DNA of 64,000 nt, taken from contig JADJWO010000001.1 in NCBI GenBank assembly GCA_016716325.1, forward strand, positions 1,116,001 through 1,180,000, in the 5' to 3' direction. The first letter of the stretch is position 1. Each line of letters starts with the position of its first letter. Positions 8,054-15,997 of this stretch are shown here, in pieces. This DNA comes from Nitrosomonadales bacterium (GTDB taxonomy: Bacteria; Pseudomonadota; Gammaproteobacteria; Burkholderiales; Gallionellaceae). The translations under genes were made by a program, and so were the position numbers. The notes below the pieces were generated by a model. That model was not told the DNA's origin and made no database searches. It saw nothing but the letters and a program-made list of their open reading frames with translations.

Positions 8054-9313
8054 ATGGATAACATCAAGGAATACATGAAGGGCGTGGGCCAATCTGCACG
8101 CGCAGCATCACGCGTGATGGCGATGGCCGACACCAACGCCAAGAACCGCGCGCTGGAGAACATCGCCACGGCCATCGAGCTCAACAGCAGCAAGCTCATC
8201 GCCGCGAATCGCAAAGATGTCGACGATGCGAAGAAGAGCGGCCTTGATGCCGCCTCCATCGACCGCCTCACCCTCACCGAAAAGACCATCAAGGGAATGG
8301 CCGAAGGCCTGCGCCAGATCGCCGCCCTGCCCGATCCGATCGGCGAGATCGACGACCTCAAATTCCGCCCTTCCGGCATCCAGGTCGGCCGGATGCGCGT
8401 ACCACTGGGCGTCATCGGCATCATCTACGAATCGCGCCCGAACGTGACGGCGGACGCGGCCGGCCTGTGCCTGAAGTCCGGCAACGCCTGCATCCTGCGC
8501 GGCGGCTCCGAGGCCATCCATTCCAACCAGGCCATCGCGGCCTGCGTGCATCAGGGGCTGCGCGAAGCCGGACTGCCCGAGACTGCGGTGCAGGTGGTGA
8601 ACACCACCGACCGCGCCGCCGTGGGCGAACTCATCACCATGAAGGACTATGTGGATGTCATCGTGCCGCGCGGCGGCAAGAGCCTGATCGAGCGCATCAG
8701 CAACGAGGCGCGCATCCCCGTCATCAAGCATCTGGATGGCATCTGCCACGTGTATATCGACGACGAGGCCGACCTAAAGAAAGCCATCCGCATCGCCGAC
8801 AATGCGAAGACGCACCGTTACGGCGTGTGCAACGCGATGGAGACCCTGCTGGTGAATGCGAATGTTGCGGCGAAGGTATTGCCCGAACTATGCAAAACCT
8901 ATCTGGACAAAGGCGTTGAGCTTCGCGGCGATGATGCCTCGCGCAAACTCGTTGCACAGATGAAGACCGCCACCGAGGAAGACTGGCACACCGAATACCT
9001 CGCGCCCATCCTCGCGGTGCGCGTGGTGGCGAACGTCGATGAGGCTATTGCGCACATCAACACCTACGGCTCGCAGCATACCGACAGCATCGTCACCGAG
9101 AACTACAGCAAGGCGATGCGCTTCCTGCGCGAGGTGGATTCGTCCAGCGTGATGGTGAACGCCTCGACGCGCTTCGCCGACGGCTTCGAATACGGACTGG
9201 GCGCGGAGATCGGCATCTCCACCGACAAGATCCATGCGCGCGGGCCGGTCGGACTGGAAGGACTGACCTCGCAGAAATTCATCGTGCTCGGCAACGGGCA
9301 AATCAGAATCTAA
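8054..9313 (+). CDS. proA: Glutamate-5-semialdehyde dehydrogenase
   Basis: ProA reduces gamma-glutamyl phosphate with NADPH to glutamate semialdehyde in proline synthesis. The 419-residue protein belongs to the aldehyde dehydrogenase superfamily: the nucleotide-site segment is LGVIGIIYESRPNV near residue 115-128, and the catalytic cysteine is in GVCNAMETL near 257. The C-terminal FGLGAEIGIS-like segment is present as YGLGAEIGIS. It is 16 bp ahead of lpdA. Confidence 0.96.
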   Translation: MDNIKEYMKGVGQSARAASRVMAMADTNAKNRALENIATAIELNSSKLIAANRKDVDDAKKSGLDAASIDRLTLTEKTIKGMAEGLRQIAALPDPIGEIDDLKFRPSGIQVGRMRVPLGVIGIIYESRPNVTADAAGLCLKSGNACILRGGSEAIHSNQAIAACVHQGLREAGLPETAVQVVNTTDRAAVGELITMKDYVDVIVPRGGKSLIERISNEARIPVIKHLDGICHVYIDDEADLKKAIRIADNAKTHRYGVCNAMETLLVNANVAAKVLPELCKTYLDKGVELRGDDASRKLVAQMKTATEEDWHTEYLAPILAVRVVANVDEAIAHINTYGSQHTDSIVTENYSKAMRFLREVDSSSVMVNASTRFADGFEYGLGAEIGISTDKIHARGPVGLEGLTSQKFIVLGNGQIRI

Positions 9314-9329
9314 CCAGAGAGAAAACAAT

Positions 9330-11111
9330 ATGAGCACTATCGAGATCAAGGTTCCCGACATCGGCGACTTCAAGGGCGTGGCCGTCATCGAGATTGCCGT
9401 CAAAGCGGGCGACACTGTCGAAGCCGAACAGGCGCTGATCACGCTGGAGACCGACAAAGCCACGATGGATGTACCTTCGCCTGTCGCAGGCGCAGTAAAA
9501 GAACTGAAGGTGAAAGTCGGCGACAAGGTATCCGAAGGCTCGGTGATTCTGTTGCTGGAAACAGTGCAGGATTCAGGATCAAGGATTCAGGATTCAGGAT
9601 CAAGGATTCAGGATTCAGTAAAACCTGCTGCCGCATCAGCGCCCACTGCCCCCGCCCCCGAATCCCGAATCCCGAATCCCGCATCCTCGATCAAAGGCGA
9701 TCTCCATGCCGAAGTGGTGGTACTCGGTGCCGGCCCCGGCGGCTACACCGCGGCATTCCGCGCGGCCGACCTCGGCAAGCAGGTGGTGCTGATCGAGAAG
9801 CACGCGACACTCGGCGGCGTCTGCCTGAACGTGGGTTGCATCCCGTCCAAGGCGCTGCTGCATGTAGCCAAGGTCATCAACGAGGCGGAAGAGGTATCGC
9901 ACCATGGCGTGACCTTCGCCAAGCCGAAGATCGACATCGATGCGATCCGCGGCTGGAAAGAAAGTGTGATCGGCAAGCTCACCGGCGGTCTCGCCGGACT
10001 GGCCAAGCAGCGCAAGGTGCAAGTGGTGCGCGGTCTGGCGAAATTCACCTCGCCCAACAGTCTTGAAGTGGAGACCGCGGAAGGCAAGAAGGTCGTCTCC
10101 TTCGACCACTGCATCGTGGCCGCCGGCTCCAGCGTGGCGCGCATCCCCGGCTTCCCGTATGACGACCCGCGCATCATCGACTCCACCGGCGCATTGGCAT
10201 TGAAGGATGTGCCCAAGCGCATGCTGGTCATCGGCGGCGGCATCATCGGTCTGGAGATGGCGACCGTGTATGAGGCGCTCGGCGCGAAGATCTCGGTGGT
10301 CGAGCTGATGGACCAGCTCATGCCGGGCGCGGACAAGGACATGGTCAAGCCGCTGCATACGCGCATCGCCAAGCGCTACGAGGCCATCATGCTGAAGACC
10401 AAAGTCACCAGGATCGAAGCCGAGAAGAAAGGCCTGAAGGTCACCTTTGAAGGCGCTCAGGCACCGGCCGAGCCTCAGTTCTACGACAAGGTGCTGATGG
10501 CGGTCGGCCGCCGTCCGAACGGCCGCGAGATCAACGCCGAAGCGGCAGGCCTCGTCGTGAACGAGCGCGGCTTCATCCCGGTCGACAAGCAGCAGCGCAC
10601 CAACGTGCCGCACATCTACGCCATCGGTGACATCGTGGGTGACCCGATGCTGGCGCACAAGGCGGTGCACGAAGGCAAAGTGGCGGCCGAGAACATCGCC
10701 GGGCACAAAGCCTTCTTCGAGCCGTTGACCATCCCGTCCGTGGCCTACACCGATCCGGAAGTGGCCTGGATGGGGCTCACCGAGACCGAGGCGAAAGCGC
10801 AGGGCATCGCCTATGAGAAAGGATCATTCCCCTGGGCTGCTTCCGGCCGCGCGCTATCCATCGCACGCGAAGAAGGTTCGACCAAGGTATTGCTAGATCC
10901 GAAGAGCCGCCGCATCCTCGGCATGGGCATCGTCGGCGTGAACGCGGGCGAACTGATCGCCGAAGCGGTGCTGGCGCTGGAGATGGGCGCGGACATGGAA
11001 GACATCGGGCTCACCATCCACCCGCACCCGACACTGTCCGAGACCTTGTGCTTTGCCGCAGAGATGGCGGAAGGCACCATCACCGACCTGATGCCGCCCC
11101 GTAAAAAATAA
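9330..11111 (+). CDS. lpdA: Dihydrolipoamide dehydrogenase with N-terminal lipoyl domain
   Basis: This E3 subunit of 2-oxoacid dehydrogenase complexes reoxidises dihydrolipoamide and reduces NAD. Residues 1-78 are a lipoyl domain with the modified lysine in ETDKATM (Lys43). From about residue 128 comes the flavoprotein, with FAD motif GAGPGG (133-138), redox disulfide Cys165/Cys170 in GGVCLNVGCIPSK, a second GGGIIG dinucleotide motif, and the C-terminal HPHPTLSE with the catalytic His. The linker at about 80-120 is encoded by an inverted heptamer-repeat element (9570-9685), giving peptide units such as RIQDSGS and ESRIPNP. Lipoyl-E3 fusions are known from Neisseria and related betaproteobacteria. 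Confidence 0.96.
   Translation: MSTIEIKVPDIGDFKGVAVIEIAVKAGDTVEAEQALITLETDKATMDVPSPVAGAVKELKVKVGDKVSEGSVILLLETVQDSGSRIQDSGSRIQDSVKPAAASAPTAPAPESRIPNPASSIKGDLHAEVVVLGAGPGGYTAAFRAADLGKQVVLIEKHATLGGVCLNVGCIPSKALLHVAKVINEAEEVSHHGVTFAKPKIDIDAIRGWKESVIGKLTGGLAGLAKQRKVQVVRGLAKFTSPNSLEVETAEGKKVVSFDHCIVAAGSSVARIPGFPYDDPRIIDSTGALALKDVPKRMLVIGGGIIGLEMATVYEALGAKISVVELMDQLMPGADKDMVKPLHTRIAKRYEAIMLKTKVTRIEAEKKGLKVTFEGAQAPAEPQFYDKVLMAVGRRPNGREINAEAAGLVVNERGFIPVDKQQRTNVPHIYAIGDIVGDPMLAHKAVHEGKVAAENIAGHKAFFEPLTIPSVAYTDPEVAWMGLTETEAKAQGIAYEKGSFPWAASGRALSIAREEGSTKVLLDPKSRRILGMGIVGVNAGELIAEAVLALEMGADMEDIGLTIHPHPTLSETLCFAAEMAEGTITDLMPPRKK
9570..9685. repeat. GATTCAG inverted heptamer element inside lpdA
   Basis: Seven direct heptamers (GATTCAG or GATCAAG) occupy 9570-9618 without interruption. 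A 39-bp centre follows, then four inverted units CCGAATC (last one CCGCATC) occupy 9658-9685. The whole element stays in frame with lpdA and encodes the linker between lipoyl and flavoprotein domains. Confidence 0.85.
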
Positions 11112-11121
11112 GGAGATGAAA

Positions 11122-11922
11122 ATGAAGCTGGCTCACCTGACATTGATTTCTCTCATGCTGCTGGTCAACTCCGCTCAAGCGCTTGATCTGGGTGGCTTGA
11201 AAGACAAACTCGGCACACTGGCTCAACCTGCTGCCCCGGCAGCGACCCAGCCCGCTCCTGCCGCAACCCCGACCGCCCCCGCCGCGACCAACGCCTCTGC
11301 GCTGGCCGGTTTCAGCAACAAGGATCAGGTCGGCAGCCTGAAGCAGGCACTCACACAGGGCGCCGAGACCGCGGTGAAGAACCTTGCCAGGGAGAACGGT
11401 TATCTCGGCAACGACAAGGTGCGCATCCCGTTACCGGAAAGCATGCAGAAGGTCGACGGACTGCTGCGCCAGTTCGGCATGGGGCGATATGCCGATGACC
11501 TGATCACCTCGATGAACCGCGCCGCCGAGGCCGCCGTTCCGGAAGCGAAAGTGCTGCTGGTCGGCGCTGTAAAGAAGATGACCGTGGAAGATGCCAAGGG
11601 CATCCTGACCGGCGGGAACGATGCCGCCACGCAATATTTCCGCAAGAACACCGAGACCGCGCTGGCCGGCAAGTTCAAGCCCATCGTGAACAAGTCGATG
11701 CAGAAGGTAAAGCTGGCCGAAAAGTATGACCAGTTCGCCGGCAAGGGCGCGCAGTTCGGCCTGATCGACGAGAAGGACGCCAAGCTGGATGACTACATCA
11801 CGCGCAAGGCGCTGGACGGCCTGTTCCTGATGATGGCCGAACAGGAAAAGGCCATCCGCGCGAACCCGCTGCAAGCCACCGGCTCATTGGCCAAGAAGGT
11901 TTTTTCGGCAATCAAGTTCTGA
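11122..11922 (+). CDS. Secreted DUF4197 protein
   Basis: The product has 266 residues. It has a Sec signal peptide (LTLISLMLLVNSAQA, probable cleavage after residue 20), an Ala/Pro/Thr-rich linker at about 35-60, and then a DUF4197 domain covering the remainder, with conserved KIPLP-like (VRIPLPE), NRAAEAA and TDYFRKNT-like (TQYFRKNT) segments. The function of DUF4197 is unknown; the protein is probably periplasmic. The ATG at 11122 is preferred because AAGGAG is 6 bases upstream; another ATG at 11116 touches that site. Confidence 0.85.
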   Translation: MKLAHLTLISLMLLVNSAQALDLGGLKDKLGTLAQPAAPAATQPAPAATPTAPAATNASALAGFSNKDQVGSLKQALTQGAETAVKNLARENGYLGNDKVRIPLPESMQKVDGLLRQFGMGRYADDLITSMNRAAEAAVPEAKVLLVGAVKKMTVEDAKGILTGGNDAATQYFRKNTETALAGKFKPIVNKSMQKVKLAEKYDQFAGKGAQFGLIDEKDAKLDDYITRKALDGLFLMMAEQEKAIRANPLQATGSLAKKVFSAIKF

Positions 11923-11945
11923 CCACCCCGGCTGGCGCATTCATC

Positions 11946-12338
11946 ATGACCGAATCCGCCAGCCTGTTCGCGCTGTTCTCCAGCAGCTTCCTCGCCGCCA
12001 CGCTGCTACCCGGCGGATCGGAAGCCGTCCTGTTCCTCGTCCTGAGGGAAAATCCCGGAATCATCGCTTGGGCGCTGGCCGTCGCCACGCTCGGCAACAC
12101 GCTGGGCGGCATGGTCAGCTTCGGCATGGGCTGGCTGCTTCCGCAGACGCAACAGCTCAAACACGTGGGAAAAATGCGCCGTTACGGCACGCCCGCACTG
12201 TTGCTGGCATGGGTGCCGCTGATCGGCGACGCGTTATGCCTTGCCGCCGGATGGCTGCGTCTCAATCCGTGGCAGGCCGCGCTGTTCATGGCGGTTGGCA
12301 AGTTCGCGCGTTACTGGCTGATCACGCTGGCAGCCTGA
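11946..12338 (+). CDS. YqaA-like small DedA-related membrane protein
   Basis: This 130-residue hydrophobic protein has about three to four membrane segments and resembles YqaA, a short relative of the DedA/VTT family. Segments ATLLPGGSEAVLF, GNTLGGMVSFGMG and a C-terminal GKFARYWLI are typical. Members are proposed lipid-carrier flippases or membrane-homeostasis proteins; no activity can be assigned from sequence. It lies 23 bp after the DUF4197 gene and converges with galU. Confidence 0.8.
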   Translation: MTESASLFALFSSSFLAATLLPGGSEAVLFLVLRENPGIIAWALAVATLGNTLGGMVSFGMGWLLPQTQQLKHVGKMRRYGTPALLLAWVPLIGDALCLAAGWLRLNPWQAALFMAVGKFARYWLITLAA

Positions 12339-12369
12339 TCGCAACGCACCCCGCCTTCGCGTCCGGATT

Positions 12370-13185
12370 TCAGAAACGCTGAAAAAAGAAATTGGTCGCC
12401 TCGACGAATCCCTCGATGCTGCCGCAGTCGAACCGCCGGCCATGGAAACGGTACGCGATCACCTTCCCGTTGGCAGCCTGCGTCTGCAATGCATCGGTAA
12501 GCTGCACCTCTCCGTTCTTGCCGGGCGGCGTGTTGCGCAGGATATCGAAGATGTCCGGCGTCAGGATATAGCGGCCGATGACGGCCAGATTGGACGGCGC
12601 GTCCTCAGGCGCGGGCTTTTCCACCATGCGGTCGACCCTCACCAGTTCATCGTCGAGGCGCTCACCGCTGACGATGCCGTATTTGTCCACCTCATCGGTC
12701 GGCACCTCTTCCACCGCAACCACGCTGCACTGGTATTTCTCGTATACGCGCACCATCTGTGCCATCACATTGTCGGGCTCCCCTACACACAGGTCGTCGG
12801 CCAGGATCACGCCAAAGGGCTTGTCGCCGATCAGCGTCTCGCCGGTCAGGATGGCATCCCCCAGACCGCGCATGTGGTTCTGCCGCGTGTAGGAAAAGGT
12901 GCATTGATCGATCAGTTCGCGGACGCATTCCAGCTGGCTTTCCTTGCTGGTGCCGCTGATCTTGTCCTCCAGTTCATAGGTGATGTCGAAATGATCCTCG
13001 ATCGCGCGCTTGTTGCGCCCGGTGACGATGGCGATGTTCTTCATCCCGGCCTCGAGCGCCTCTTCCACCCCATACTGGATCAACGGCTTGGTCAGGATGG
13101 GCAACATCTCCTTGGGCTGCGCCTTGGTCGCGGGCAGGAAGCGGGTGCCGTATCCGGCAACGGGGAAAAGGCATTTGGTAATCAT
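12370..13185 (-). CDS. galU: UTP-glucose-1-phosphate uridylyltransferase
   Basis: GalU makes UDP-glucose from UTP and glucose-1-phosphate. The 271 residues start with the nucleotidyltransferase signature GYGTRFLPATK followed by PKEMLP (residues 11-29) and contain ADDLCVG, VEEVP and VEKPAPEDAPSNLAVIGRY. It is the last gene of the sucrose operon, 17 bp after amylosucrase, with GAGGAG upstream. Its product is the glucosyl donor used by sucrose-phosphate synthase, so the location makes functional sense. Confidence 0.96.
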   Translation of the reverse strand: MITKCLFPVAGYGTRFLPATKAQPKEMLPILTKPLIQYGVEEALEAGMKNIAIVTGRNKRAIEDHFDITYELEDKISGTSKESQLECVRELIDQCTFSYTRQNHMRGLGDAILTGETLIGDKPFGVILADDLCVGEPDNVMAQMVRVYEKYQCSVVAVEEVPTDEVDKYGIVSGERLDDELVRVDRMVEKPAPEDAPSNLAVIGRYILTPDIFDILRNTPPGKNGEVQLTDALQTQAANGKVIAYRFHGRRFDCGSIEGFVEATNFFFQRF

Positions 13186-13202
13186 TTACATCTCCTCAAA
13201 TT

Positions 13203-15155
13203 TCAATCTGCCAGCCAGTAAAAAGACAGCGGCGGGATCATGATCTCGTCATTCGTCACATCCAGACGCACTCCGGAACAGAGGTCCTTCATTCCGTCCG
13301 GGCGGAAAAAACCGTACGCCCTCAATTTATCGACATGGAGCGTTTGCGCCTGGTCGTTAAAGTTACCTATTACCAGAACTTTGTTACGGTCATTGTGCGC
13401 ATCGGCACGGAAAAAAACCAGCAGGTTGGGATTATCCACCGTCAGCAACTGGCGGTTGTCGAAATCCGCGAATGCGGCGACCTCCTTGCGGAGCGCGATC
13501 ATCTTTTTCAGCGCGCTGAAGATCCGCTGCTCCACCGTGCCTTTCTGGTGGCGTTTCTCCGCCTTGTCCCAGTCGAAGTGGGAACGGTGCATCCAGCGGT
13601 TGTCTGCCGCCTTGGAAGGATCCGCGAGATATTCCAGGCTGTTGAGCGTACCGATCGCATCGCCATAGTAAAGCAGAGGGATGCCGCCGAACGAAAGGAT
13701 CATGCCGTGCAGCAGCAGGATGACCCTGATCGCGCTGTCGATGGCCTGTTCATCCCCGCTTGCCAGGGCGGATTCGAGCCCGACCAACGACGCCAGCGAG
13801 CCGGAAATGCGCGCATCGCCGGTCTTGGGATTCTCGCCGAACGGCATCCCCCTGGCCGGCGACGTCGGGAACTTGCCGGTGAAATAATCGATCAGGAAGC
13901 GCCGGTGCTTGGCCGGGTCATAGCCGGACAGACGCGCATCGTTGTCGTCGAAACCCAGGCCGATATCGTCGTGGCAGCGCACGTAATTGAGCCAGGTGGC
14001 GCGCTCCAGCTTGTCCGGCAGGCTCTTTACGCCCCGGTTGAGCAGATTGGCATTCTTGGTCGCGACGGCATCCCAGAGCAGCGACATGAAAGTGGCGTTA
14101 TAGGCGATCTCGCATTCCTTGGCGTTGATCGCATCCTCGCCGAAGTATTTGGTGACTTCGCCGGGCGAAACGATGGCTTCCGCGATGAACAGCACGCCGG
14201 GCGCAGTCACCTGACAACAGTCCTTCATCAGTTGCAGTAACAGGTGGGCCTCATGCTCGTTCTGGCAGGTGCTGCCGATCTTCTTCCACAGGAACGCGAC
14301 CGCATCCAGCCGCAGGATATCCGCGCCCTGGTTCGCCCAGAACAGGATGATGTCGATCATCTCGATCAGCACCTCGGGATTGCGGTAATTCAGGTCCCAC
14401 TGGTAACTGTTGAATACCGTCATCACCCACTTGCCCATCTCCTCATCCCGGGTGAAATTGCCCGGCGAGGTCTCCGGGAATATCTCCGGCATCGTTTCCT
14501 CGAATGCGTCGGGCATCTCGCGGTCGTCGAAAACGAAGAAGTAATCCTGGTATTTTTTCTCGCCCCGGCGCGCACGCCGCACCCATTCATGTTCGTTCGA
14601 AGTGTGATTGACCACGACATCAAGCACCAGCAGCATGTCGCGCTTTTTCAGCGCCAGCGCCAGCGCCTCGACATCCTCGTTCGTTCCGAAGCGCGCATCG
14701 ACCTTGCAGAAATCGCGCACCGCATAACCGCCATCGCTGTTGTCCGGGGGGCAATCCAGAATGGGCATGACGTGCAACATGTTGATGCCCAGTTCCTGCA
14801 GGTACGGCAGTCTGGTGCGTAACCCCTTCAGGTCCCCGGCAAAGCGGTCGCAGTACAGCGCCATGCCCACCCACTTCTGGCTCAGGAACCAGTTGTAGTC
14901 CCGCTCGCGCGCCAGATCGGATTTCCGCAGGTGGGGCGCGCGCTCGATATAGCGCAGCGCCAGCGTCTCGACCAGGCTGACCATCTGCTCCTTGAAGTCC
15001 GGGCGGTCGCCATACAGATGGTGGCACAGCGAATGGATGGCATAGAAATTCGCGCCGAGGCGGGTGTAGAAATGACGCAGGCGATAATTCCCGATCTCCG
15101 GCTTCAGCTTGATCAGTATCTCGTTCAGCAGCGCATGGGAGGCCTGTTCGTACAT
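13203..15155 (-). CDS. ams: Amylosucrase (GH13_4)
   Basis: Amylosucrase transfers glucose from sucrose to an alpha-glucan, releasing fructose. The 650-residue protein has the GH13 core: DVVVNHT near residue 182, RLDAVAF with nucleophile Asp near 284, the acid/base Glu in FIAEAIV near 326, and HDD near 397, followed by a C-terminal beta domain. The helical N-terminal domain (1-90) matches GH13_4. The ATG at 15155 overlaps the stop of the sucrose-phosphatase gene (TGATG); a GTG one codon earlier is possible. In this operon it would convert sucrose to glycogen-like glucan. Confidence 0.9.
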   Translation of the reverse strand: MYEQASHALLNEILIKLKPEIGNYRLRHFYTRLGANFYAIHSLCHHLYGDRPDFKEQMVSLVETLALRYIERAPHLRKSDLARERDYNWFLSQKWVGMALYCDRFAGDLKGLRTRLPYLQELGINMLHVMPILDCPPDNSDGGYAVRDFCKVDARFGTNEDVEALALALKKRDMLLVLDVVVNHTSNEHEWVRRARRGEKKYQDYFFVFDDREMPDAFEETMPEIFPETSPGNFTRDEEMGKWVMTVFNSYQWDLNYRNPEVLIEMIDIILFWANQGADILRLDAVAFLWKKIGSTCQNEHEAHLLLQLMKDCCQVTAPGVLFIAEAIVSPGEVTKYFGEDAINAKECEIAYNATFMSLLWDAVATKNANLLNRGVKSLPDKLERATWLNYVRCHDDIGLGFDDNDARLSGYDPAKHRRFLIDYFTGKFPTSPARGMPFGENPKTGDARISGSLASLVGLESALASGDEQAIDSAIRVILLLHGMILSFGGIPLLYYGDAIGTLNSLEYLADPSKAADNRWMHRSHFDWDKAEKRHQKGTVEQRIFSALKKMIALRKEVAAFADFDNRQLLTVDNPNLLVFFRADAHNDRNKVLVIGNFNDQAQTLHVDKLRAYGFFRPDGMKDLCSGVRLDVTNDEIMIPPLSFYWLAD

Positions 15156-15997
15156 CACCCCTCCGCCCGAGCAGATTCACGCAGCCACGCATCCGCTTCC
15201 GTCCAGTAATGCGCGACGCCTTCGAGGATGCCGGCGCTGTAATTGCCGTTCATCCCGAGATAACCGCCCCGGGCGATGTAGAGCGCATCCTTGTGCGCGC
15301 CCGCGGCACGCGCCTTGACTTCGGCATCGGCGTTGGCGACGAGCACGGAAGGTATATCGCTCAACAGCACATCCAGGTCGTTGCCGCTGTCTCCGGAAAA
15401 GACCGTGCTCTTGCCATCGAATCCCTTGCGCTGCATCAGAAAACGGATCGCGTGCAACTTGTTGGCACTGACCGGCAACACATCCAGCAGGCCGACTCCC
15501 GCCGCCTCATCGATGCTCCAGATAATGTTCGCCCGGACGCCGGCCTGTGCCAGTAGCCGCTCCATCTCGCCGATCAGCGCTTGCGCGTCCGCTTCGCGCG
15601 GCACATAGAAGCTGAGCTTGTGGCGGTTCTGCTTTTCCGGTTCCTGCAGCGCCAGTGCCGGGAAGACGCCCAGCAAACGGTATAGCTCGTCATGCGTCAT
15701 GCCGCGCCAGTCCGGTGCGATCTGCGCGTCCCACTCGTCCCACTGCTGCCATCCCGATGAGCCGGCCTGATAGATCGTCGAACCGACATCGGCGATGGCA
15801 AAATCGGGTTGCGGCAGGTCATATTCCCGGATGGCCTGCTCAATGAGCGCAAGATGCCGGCCTGTCACATAGGCCAGCGTGATTTCCTCGCGGCCCGCCA
15901 ATTCCCTGAATCGGTCCATCGCTCCCGGCGATTCCGGTTGCGCGCCGTTCGGGATCAGCGTGCGATCGAGGTCGGTGCAGATAAGGAATTTCTTCAC
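15155..15997 (-). CDS. spp: Sucrose-6-phosphate phosphatase
   Basis: This 280-residue HAD-superfamily hydrolase (class IIB, S6PP type) dephosphorylates sucrose-6-phosphate to sucrose. Motif I is TDLDRTL near residues 8-14, with the nucleophile in DLD; VTGRH carries motif II, and SGDSGNDLDVL near residue 195 is motif IV. The start is a GTG whose bases overlap the stop of sucrose-phosphate synthase (GTGA), with AGGG 6 bases upstream. A much longer open frame upstream is only read-through across the synthase gene. Confidence 0.92.
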   Translation of the reverse strand: MKKFLICTDLDRTLIPNGAQPESPGAMDRFRELAGREEITLAYVTGRHLALIEQAIREYDLPQPDFAIADVGSTIYQAGSSGWQQWDEWDAQIAPDWRGMTHDELYRLLGVFPALALQEPEKQNRHKLSFYVPREADAQALIGEMERLLAQAGVRANIIWSIDEAAGVGLLDVLPVSANKLHAIRFLMQRKGFDGKSTVFSGDSGNDLDVLLSDIPSVLVANADAEVKARAAGAHKDALYIARGGYLGMNGNYSAGILEGVAHYWTEADAWLRESARAEG

